A stretch of 64,000 bases of DNA from Brachionus plicatilis (taxonomy: Eukaryota; Rotifera; Eurotatoria; Ploima; Brachionidae), in assembly GCA_010279815.1 (NCBI GenBank), contig QEOQ01000350.1, positions 110,425 through 174,424 of the forward strand, given 5' to 3'. Under the pieces are notes generated by a model. It was not told the origin of the DNA. It saw only the letters and a list, made by a program, of their open reading frames with translations, and did not search any database. Below are positions 55,998 to 64,000 of the stretch, piece by piece (position 1 is the stretch's first letter; the number at the start of each line of letters is the position of its first letter). Both the position numbers and the translations under genes were made by a program.

Positions 55998-57521
55998 TAT
56001 TAACAAAAATAAGTTAAAATGATCCGAATGAAAAAACTTTGTAAAAAATTTGCGAAAAATTTTTTTTCACAATTTATTCATTATTTATTAAAATATCTGT
56101 TCAATTTATTTGTATTTTATATATCTGAGATTAAAGTTGAAACAAATAATTTCATTTCAAAATAGAATGATTGAAAATTGATTAAGCTTGTATTATAAAG
56201 ATCAATTGGTAAATTCAAAAAAAGATCAAAATTCTTCAAAATAAAAAGAGCATTCAAATAGCGACAAATAAAAACAGAAATAGCCATTTTAAAAAAATTA
56301 GTAAAATAGAATGAAAACCATTTAATTCTTTAAGTTTCTCGATTAATAAACTATTCATTAAAAAACTTTGTAAATTAAATCTTTAGTTTTATTTTTTATT
56401 TAAAGGTAAAAATGGTAAACTTTTTGTTTAAAAATTTATTTAAGTAAACAAAATATTATGCTTTTAAAAAATGCTGCAGATGAGATTGTTCAAACTTTTA
56501 ATTAATTTTTAGAAGCATAATTAATAAAAAATTTAATAAAATAGACTTTTGAGAATTTTAACATTTTTTTAACTTTATTTTATAATTTATGACCTCAAAA
56601 AAAATTTTTTTTCATAATTTTGAATTGGTTAACTGAACAAGAATTGATTACTTCCTTAAGCATCTTGTTCCACCTTTTTACTACTCTATTGATAAAAAAG
56701 TGTTCCTTCTGACTTCAATTTTTAATGGTCTACCCGGATACTCTCCTTTCGTGTCCTCTGATTCCCTTAGCTGGCCCTGATGAAGCTATCGAATTACATC
56801 TAATAGGATTTTTTGTCCATTTAACTTGATTGATACTTCTTTTGTAATTTAAATGATTAATTAAAGTCAGCTCTTTCTCCTCTTTCGCTAAGCGGAATTA
56901 AACTAAGAACTGTTAGTCTCCTGCTATATTCCCAGTTGCGGATTGTTAGAGCTAACTTTGTGGCTCTTTTCTTACATTCTCAAGTTATCTAATATCCTTT
57001 GCTGTAATGAGGAGACCAGCTGCATATTCTATATGAGGTCTTACAAATGTGCAAAACAATTGCTTTAGCGTATCAACAGTCCAGAATCTGAAAGTTCGCC
57101 GTAATTAACCCAATATAGCAGTTGCTTTATTTGCTTGCATCCTAATATGCGCTAAGAACTTCAGATTTGGTGAAAGAGTCACTCCAAGATCCTTTTCAGA
57201 ATCTACAAATTCAAAATATTGACCAATATTCAAAACACTCATATTTAGTCTCAGTTCAGGAAATAATTTAAACGGATTTACTGAAATGTATCACCTTGCA
57301 TTTACTCACATTAAAAAGCATATTCTATTTTAAAGACCATTCGTTGAGTGCGTTTAGATCTTTTTGAAGCGATAAAAGATCTGCTTTACTTCTAATTGAG
57401 GCCAGCAGCTTAGTGTCAACTGCATATAGCTTAATAAAATGATGTACTACCTCATATCGTTGATGAATATCGCCAAAAGTAGAGGTCCTAAAGCTCTTGC
57501 TTATGGAATTTCACTTGTTAC

Positions 57522-57767
57522 GTTCTGTAATTAGTAAAATATTGTACAAATTTGTACAGACTAATTCTTAGCTCTGCAAAAACTCTGAAATTCTCTGCAA
57601 AATGCACACCATCAAAAAATATTTGATTAAAATATGCAATAAATTGCAGAGTTTTTTGCAGAGCTTACAAATTTTTACAATATTTTATACTGTTTACAGA
57701 ACCATTTTTGCATTATTATAAAAAAATTATAGCGTTTTTACTTTTTGAGATGTAATTTTTGAACTTA
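57522..57767. mobile_element. Palindromic element E, bounded by target duplications inside the LINE
   Basis: Flanked by AATTTCACTTGTTAC (57507-57521) and AATTTCACATTGTCAC (57768-57783), which is one LINE sequence (Val-Thr-Ser-Glu-Ile) duplicated. The 246-bp insert has arms TTCTGTAATTAGTAAAATAT and GTACAAATTTGTACAG mirrored at 57660-57705, paired CTCTGCAAAAACTCTG / CAGAGTTTTTTGCAGAG, and the loop TGCACACCATCAAAAAATAT (57603). It ends in a non-palindromic tail (57706-57767). Confidence 0.7.
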
Positions 57768-58017
57768 AATTTCACATTGTCACGTACTTCCATTCTGCTG
57801 GATGTTGTCTTAAAACAACTCTTTGTTTCCGGTTTGTCAAGAGGTCTCTAATCCAAATTAGGATACTTTTGTCAAACCTAAGCGTTGAATGTTTAACTTG
57901 AAGAGACTCATGGCAAACTTTGTCAAAAGCTTTTGCAAAGTCGAGGAATACCACAAGTACATCTAAACTAGTGTCCGTGCAAGCGGACAGTAAACGGGCC
58001 AAAGCCTGTTTATTTTA

Positions 58018-58407
58018 GCGGGCTACTTTTGGTTCCGTTTTGTAGCCGTTTAAATTTAAATGTGCTGACTAAGTCCGAGTTTTGGCGGGCTGGTTTTGAA
58101 TTTAATAAAACGATTTCTTAAAAAATTTTCTTAAATAATTACTTAAAAATAAATTTTTGAATAATATTCAAAAAAACGGACTTGTTAATTATTTTCTATT
58201 TTAAGTCAAATTTATAATTTGAATATTTGCCGTTCCAGGTAGTTATTGTTGCGGCCAAATTATCTTTTTGCCGTTCCATGTAGTTATTTAACGTCCTAGT
58301 TAAAGTCAAAGTCACTTTATTAAAGTTTTTTAAATAAAATTTAAAAAATTATTTTCAATAAATTATTTAAATTTAAACGGTTACTAAACGAGCCAACAAC
58401 CGCCCGC
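58018..58407. mobile_element. Terminal-inverted-repeat element nested in the LINE
   Basis: Left end GCGGGCTACTTTTGGTTCCG with GTAGCCGTTTAAATTTAAAT; right end read inward GCGGGCGGTTGTTGGCTCG with GTAACCGTTTAAATTTAAAT: about 45 bp inverted repeats at roughly 80%. It separates RT blocks 2 and 3 of the surrounding LINE. GGCGGGC ends with inner GGTTTTGAA resemble hAT-derived MITEs. No clear target duplication. Confidence 0.6.
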
Positions 58408-59132
58408 CAAAATTTGGACGGTTTCAACCTTTTCTAAGTTTTCGCTTACAAAATCTATTGTTTCCAGCAGAAAAGTGGCAATCGATTTCCAATGACAAAA
58501 TCATGTTGGTGGGGTGCTATTAACTCGTTGTTATAAAGATGCTCTAACATGACGTCCCTAATCATACGTTCCATAATTTTGCAAAGTGTTAGGGAAACAG
58601 GCCTATAGTTGCCGGGGTCACTTCCACTGCCTTTCTTAAATTGGCTGTTTATGTAATTGTAGATCTGTTTGGGTTGTCGCTTACGCTCTCTAACAATAGA
58701 CTCTTCAAACTGACAGATCGCTTTCTTCACTTCACTTTTAACTAGCTTACAGACTCTTTTGTACATATCTCTAAGCTCGAGTTAAAAAAACTGATCCGAT
58801 GATACCAAATCCTTTTTGTTAGCCAACTTTGTAAGATTTTTGTTAGTTTTGCTCCAAAATGAGTTAAGGTCAGTTTTTTAGATAAAAATGTTTCCTAGAA
58901 AATTTGCCTGAGTCTGGCTGCCTATTTTAGCGATCACCAAACATTAAAAAAAAAATTAATTCTAGCAAATAATTATTTATTTTTAAAAATAAAAAAAAAT
59001 TAATTCTAAAAAATGATCAAATTACACATGTTACATATTAAAACGTACATTTTTATTTGAAGTATAAAATAAAGCTTTTAAGTTTAATTTACAATTATCT
59101 GGAAAAATAAAATGGTGAACAAAACACATTTT

Positions 59133-60152
59133 TTACTTTGTTTTATTTGGATTAGACTGGAGCGGAATAGCAGTTAGCTTGGAGCTTTTGGTGCTTAGAC
59201 TACTAACAGTTGAAGTCGATTGAATGGGCATTAGACCTTCTTTTTGGCGACTGACGCCCAGCGAGCCATCAGCGGTCAGTTTATTGGGGCCAGTTTGCTT
59301 GCCGAGCACGGGCAGTTTTGAATTGGGCTTTTGAAGTCCGGCGAGACCATTCTTGGCCGCCTCATTTTTCTGCTTGAGACTGTTCGAATTCCTGTTGGTT
59401 AGTGACTGGTAGTTATTTCTGGCATTGGCAATTTTGTTGGCCAACGACTTGCTAAAAATGGGCCTTGCTTCATCAGAACTGGCGAGGCTGCTGCTCTGCT
59501 TGTGTCCCTTCTTCCCATCGGTCATAATAGACTCTGGCGAGTTTGGCAAGAGCGCGGCTGGTTTTGTCTGTGTGCTGTAGAACACCGATTGACTTGATAT
59601 TTCGTCGAGTTTTCTCGATGCTCCTGTTGACGGTATTGATTGATTATTAATGCTGTTTGCCTGATTTAAATAACTTTTTCGATCATTGCTATTCAATTCG
59701 GAATTTCTTGACACAGGTACAGGTATTGCTGATATGCGTTTTTGCAGTGACAAATTGGCTGTTGCCCGGATCTCTTCGTTTCTACTTGCGTACAAATTTC
59801 TATCCATTATTGTTGATTTGTTGCCATCGTTATCAACTAAATTTATATCGGTTGCTAGGCTCGATGACATTTCAGTAATAAAATTTTGATTATTATTATT
59901 ATTATTTTTATTATTATTATTATTTAGGAAAAATGATAATTGCTCGCTTTCTTGCCGATTGCCGAGCAACTTTTTACCATTGGTCAAAAGGTTTTTGCTG
60001 AACAAATTGGCCGTCACATTGGACAAATTTCTTGCTTCTGCTCTTGTTTCTCTAGCTGCTTTGTTTGAATTTATTGTTTTAGATTTGGCACCAGTTCCTG
60101 AGGTGTTACCTGTATTTAAGCTTTCTCTAACTAAAGCAACCGATACGCTCAT
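59133..60152 (-). CDS. Disordered Ser/Asn/Lys-rich protein, unknown
   Basis: Single open frame of 339 residues from an ATG at 60152 to a TAA. No domain is recognised. Composition is Ser, Asn, Lys and Ala rich; a trinucleotide tract (59885-59930) encodes FLNNNNNKNNNNNNQN. Short repeated-looking basic patches (KSLANKIANARNNYQSL, AAKNGLAGLQKPNSKLP) suggest a flexible, possibly cytoskeletal or nucleic-acid-associated protein; this is a guess. Just upstream TTTTAGCTTTAG precedes GTAAACATG, so an untranslated first exon is possible. Codon-level GC is higher than the surrounding spacer, which supports a real gene. Confidence 0.65.
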   Translation of the reverse strand: MSVSVALVRESLNTGNTSGTGAKSKTINSNKAARETRAEARNLSNVTANLFSKNLLTNGKKLLGNRQESEQLSFFLNNNNNKNNNNNNQNFITEMSSSLATDINLVDNDGNKSTIMDRNLYASRNEEIRATANLSLQKRISAIPVPVSRNSELNSNDRKSYLNQANSINNQSIPSTGASRKLDEISSQSVFYSTQTKPAALLPNSPESIMTDGKKGHKQSSSLASSDEARPIFSKSLANKIANARNNYQSLTNRNSNSLKQKNEAAKNGLAGLQKPNSKLPVLGKQTGPNKLTADGSLGVSRQKEGLMPIQSTSTVSSLSTKSSKLTAIPLQSNPNKTK

Positions 60153-60161
60153 GTTTACCTA

Positions 60162-62965
60162 AAGCTAAAACAATAGATTTCATTAAGAGGCTTTTAGAAC
60201 ACGACATTATGTAAATTTGAGATTAAATTAAATTAAATTAAATTTGATTAAATAAAATTAAAAAAGAAAAAAAAAAAAGTTCATTCATGTCATTGTTTAA
60301 TTAATTTTTCTTTTTGCTTCTGCTGAATAATTAAGGCTCGATTGTCGAACAGAAATCACTCATTTCGGATATTTGTTACCCCATGATAGAACAAAAAATA
60401 GAATTAATCTTGTTTTCTATTGCTGCAAAAATTACTATTTAACTTGGTATAAATTTAAATAGTAAATTTTTTTGTGGACCAAAGAAGATTTGGAAAAAAG
60501 CACTTTTGCTTCGGAAAAATATCCAAATTTTTTTCAAAATTTTTTTAAATGGGCATTTGAATTTTTCTGTTTAAATTAGTAGAGGATTTTGTTTACTATA
60601 TATTGCCAAAACAAAAGCTCTATGACTAAAATTATTTTAATTTTTTTTAAATAAATTTTGTTAAGGCTTTTAGCTTTGAAAATATTTGTTTAAGAAGAGA
60701 CTATTTTGTTAAATTCAAAAAACGACATGTTTAAGCAATTCGATTGTGATTTGTGAAAGAAGGTAAGTGCATTTGTAAATAAACATTTTTAATGTTCACC
60801 TTGATATTTGAAAAAAGTCTGCTTGAATTTGAGAATTTATTGAAATTACAATTATTCTAGAGAAATTTTTTTAATTGGAATAATTGAGAATCAAATTATT
60901 TTCTAGGCCTAGCAAAAGCTTTTAGTGAAAGTTGTCAATTTCCTAATGTTAAATCGTACCATTTGAATTTTTTAATTCAGGATATCCGCCCATAAAAAAT
61001 GTTATAAAAAATTATTTTTTTGGTAAAAAAAAAAATTTGAATCTGATCAGAAATCCTACCAAGTTTTCTGTGTATCGTGGGAGAATGCGAAAACAAAAAA
61101 ATTGTACTTAAAATTTAAAACAAAGCAACAAGTTAAAAGTATGTGGGCCGAATGTGGCAAAAATTTTACATTAAAAATTTTAAATTGATGAAAATTACGC
61201 CTTGGACAAAAAAAATAATTTTTTTTTACTCCCTTGCTAAATTTAAAATTCTAATTGAAAAAAAATAAACTTCTTTAATAATGATTCAGTTTGTTCGATC
61301 GACAATAAATTATTAATTATGGACAAATAAAAAATATGTTTATCATCAAAAATTTTTTCAATAATTTTTCAAAATTTGAGTCAATTTTTTTTCAGGTCAA
61401 TCCCAAAATTTATTAAGTTTGTTTTTTTTCAACTCGCTTCCACCATTAATTAAAAGTTTAAATCAAAAAATAAATATGTTTAATTGTGATCGAATAACTA
61501 GAAGTTTAAACTCTAAACTTTTTAAAAGCTTTTTTATATTTTAAGAATTTATTTAGAGCCGAAATATCTAGGACAATTAAGCTTGACTACTAAATTTCGC
61601 ACAGAGAATCAAATTTCAGCTAAAAATTCTTAAAATTTTCAATTAATCATTTAGTTGATTTATAGTTTTTCTGATATACCACACCGGATATAGTTATTTT
61701 TTTCAAAATTCTTTTAAAATTTGCTTCTCTTGAAGAGGCTGATTTTATTGATAATTAAATAGAAATTATAATTTTTAAAAAGATTTACGTAAATTTACTA
61801 AAATTACCGAGATAAATCAATACTGTAACTAAGCATTTCAAAATTATAAAAGCGTTATTGAACATGCTTCGTTCATTTTTTATCAAAAATGAATTTTTTT
61901 TTTTGATAGTTTATTTAATATATTTTTTAAATGGCTTTGAGTAATTAAACTCCTTTCACCATTAATTTTTTGGTTTCTCTTTTTTTAAACATTCAAACAA
62001 ACCAATTTAATCTTAATGATGTTTTTTTTTGTCTTTTTGGCACATGAAAAAAATTATTTTAGTCAAAAAAAAAATGCAACATAGCATGTTAGAACATGTC
62101 GCTTTATTTTTAAAAATATTTTTTCTATCTTTAATTTTAATTTATTAAACTGGATATAGCATTGCTCCCAATTAGTCTGCTGTAGATTTTTTTATCATTA
62201 TTATTACTTAACTTTATTTTTTTTTTAAATTGCTAATAAACTGGTTGTAGGATATTATAGTAGGACGTCTACTGTCGTCACTGCTTGAGGAACTTGGTTT
62301 TTTTTTACCTAACCCTAATTTTTTTACCATTTTTTACATTAAATTGATTACATTTTACCAAAATTTACGTAAATTATGCTAAATTTTTTTTATACCAAAT
62401 TTTGAAAATAAATATTAAAGGATAAAATGGTAAAAAATGGGACAAAATTCATTTTTTTAAAAAAGTGCCAAATTATTTCAATTTTTTGGACATTTTTTTT
62501 TTACATATATTTACGTAAATTGACTATTTTTAGGAAAATTATCGTAAATTACTAAATCCGGAACACCACTATACAAAAATTTCAATTTCAAGGTTAATCA
62601 ACAGGCTAGTGCCCATGCCTTATGAGACTGATTAACACTTTATTTATTAAATCCATCATAAAAATATAAAATGTTAAAAAATTTCAAATTCATAAAAAAA
62701 TTAATTGAATAGAGTAATTGATCTATTAGTATTTGAAAAAAATTTAAGAGATAAATTGTTCCCCACTTTAAAAAACTTTTCACCACAAAACAAAAACATT
62801 TTAACACAAATCACTACAAAACACAATTTTTTTGTGCCCAATTCAAAAGAAAAATAATTCGTACACATTGAACCAAATAACTGGTTAACACAAATTTTTT
62901 TGTGGTGAAAAAAAATTAAATAAATTTGTTAAATAATTTTTTCAAATATTATTTATAAAATTATA
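60162..62965. other. 2.8-kb spacer, repeats only
   Basis: No coding exon seen on either strand. TTTACGTAAATTTACT and relatives occur at about 61785, 62365 and 62510, a motif shared with 12785 and 49200. A GC-richer patch at 62245-62300 (GGACGTCTACTGTCGTCACT) is unexplained. Confidence 0.45.
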
Positions 62966-64000
62966 GAATTATTTTAATGAGATGCAATTGTTTGTTGAAT
63001 CCAATCCATGAATGAATAGACATTGGTGTAGACTCCATTGCCTTGAAAATTTTGTTATTTTTAAATAAAAATTTTAAAAAAATATAAAATAAGTTAATTT
63101 ACCGTCGCATGATGGACCACCAAAGCTAACAATACCAGCCAAAACATATTTTGATCCTTCTTTGGTTACCAATGGGCCACCACTGTCTCCCTTTTTGAGA
63201 ATTTTAATAAAATTAGAAAAAATTCATTCAATGCATTCAAAAATTTACTTGACAAGAATCTCTAACATTAAACCTGTCAGTGTTTCCAGCACTGTTAAAA
63301 AATATTTATTTTAAAAATAAAAAAAAAAACTAATTAAGAGTTCTTTTTTTAAAAAAAATTGACTTGTGTAGAAAAACTCTTAAGGAAATACAAGTTATAA
63401 TAATTAAATAAAAATCTTACCAGAATTGTGTTTGATCCAATCTAAAATAACGACAATCAGAATTAGATCTAATTGGAACAGCTACTTGTTGCAATTTATT
63501 TGCAGTACTGGCAGAATCTAGAACCATTGAGTAATTAATTTAAAAAAGTCAGCTCAAATTTTTATCCTACCTGCAACTTTTCCCTAAAAAAAATCGAAAA
63601 AGTATTTTAAATTAACAAAAAGAAAAAATTTTATTTTTATTTCATTACCCATCCAGTAACCATTGCAACTCTACCAGGGTCAGCAACTGGACTATCTGGA
63701 AGACAAACTGGTTGAATTTTGTCAGTTAATGTAACTGGTCTATCAAGTTTTAATAAAGCTATGTCGCTTTTAAGGTCGCCATTTCTATTGTAATCAGGAT
63801 GCTTAAAAATTTTAAAATTATTAAAAAATTAATCTTTTTTTTTCTTGAAATTACAGAATAAATTTCAGCAACTGAATATCCCGAACCAGAATATAATCTG
63901 CTTAGATCATGAGCGCCAAGATAAACTTTCAAATTATTTCTTAATTTAACAAACAAAAAAAATTTAGTTATTTCTCTTAAAAAAAAAATAAAATTTCTTG
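62966..64000. repeat. Third copy of the protease segment (3' part, minus orientation)
   Basis: Collinear with 42001-43035 without an indel (constant offset 20965) and with no difference that I could see by eye. It starts only eight bases beyond the stop codon, so the downstream flank present in copies 1 and 2 is absent. It runs off the window. Confidence 0.9.
62974..64000 (-). CDS. Secreted trypsin-like serine protease, copy 3 (partial)
   Basis: The last seven exons, carrying the [10 protein letters not shown] segment, catalytic Asp (DIALL), the 13-nt micro-exon, DSCQGDSGGP with the active Ser and the C-terminus [10 protein letters not shown]. The window ends in the intron after the His exon, so the signal peptide, linker and His lie to the right. 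No disabling change is visible. Confidence 0.88.

Larger units (their letters stand above)
56650..58950 (-). pseudogene. Non-LTR retrotransposon (CR1/Jockey-like) reverse transcriptase, dead and nested
   Basis: Minus-strand pieces in order: KRKPKQIYN-like RERKRQPKQIYNYINSQFKK, GSDPGNYRPVSLTLCKIMER (RT block 2), VIGNRLPLF; LVVFLDFAKAFDKVCHESL (block 3) with LLTNRKQRVVL; then ALGPLLLAIFINDM (block 5) and LYAVDTKLLAS, where the catalytic YADD has become YAVD. 56650-57300 continues with degraded 3' text. Two insertions split it (57522-57767 and about 58018-58407). Stops and frameshifts abound. Confidence 0.8.

Overview
The window is AT-rich nuclear DNA of a small ciliated animal. Genes carry many GT-AG introns, often about 50-60 nt, and match metazoan families: LYST, BRPF, SLC25A44, TMEM107, CFAP57, a microtubule-wall 'piercer' protein and a secreted trypsin-like protease. 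Low GC, compact exons, heavy transposon debris and a scaffold gap would fit a monogonont rotifer such as Brachionus, but that is inference; no rRNA or marker gene fixes the species.

Layout. 1-17041 (minus): N-terminal and central exons of a LYST/mauve-type BEACH protein; the gene leaves the window inside the BEACH domain. 18141-27917 (minus): a BRPF chromatin scaffold (EPC-like N-terminus, PHD, extended PHD, bromodomain, PWWP). 28.4-31.6 kb: transposon remnants and an 881-bp N gap. 31670-32873 (plus): SLC25A44-type mitochondrial carrier. 34808-35288 (plus): TMEM107, found by splicing two short exons. 35.4-36.6 kb: two large fold-back repeats and a decayed copy of the tail of the neighbouring gene. 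36681-37472 (minus): secreted cysteine-rich protein. 37568-40801 (minus): CFAP57 in one exon. 42009-43874 (minus): secreted serine protease, duplicated in inverted orientation at 53809-55674 (plus) and again, cut by the window edge, from 62974 (minus). 44220-44767 (minus): PIERCE-like protein in four short exons. 45-53 kb and 56-59 kb: a transposon graveyard (LINE reverse transcriptase fragments, a Helitron/PIF1-like helicase relic, hAT-like MITEs, a hammerhead-ribozyme-like core, fold-back elements). 59133-60152 (minus): disordered Ser/Asn-rich protein of unknown role.

The genes do not form one pathway. Three (TMEM107, CFAP57, PIERCE) are ciliary: transition zone, inner dynein arm/doublet, and doublet lumen. 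The most unusual structure is a dispersed family of palindromic elements (about 41.1, 46.4, 50.6-51.3, 51.5 and 57.5 kb) sharing a short loop core (TGCACGCCATTAAAA and variants) while their arms differ; one copy sits inside a LINE between about 15-bp target duplications, which gives its exact ends. I found no CRISPR array, tRNA or rRNA gene and no bacterial-style operon.
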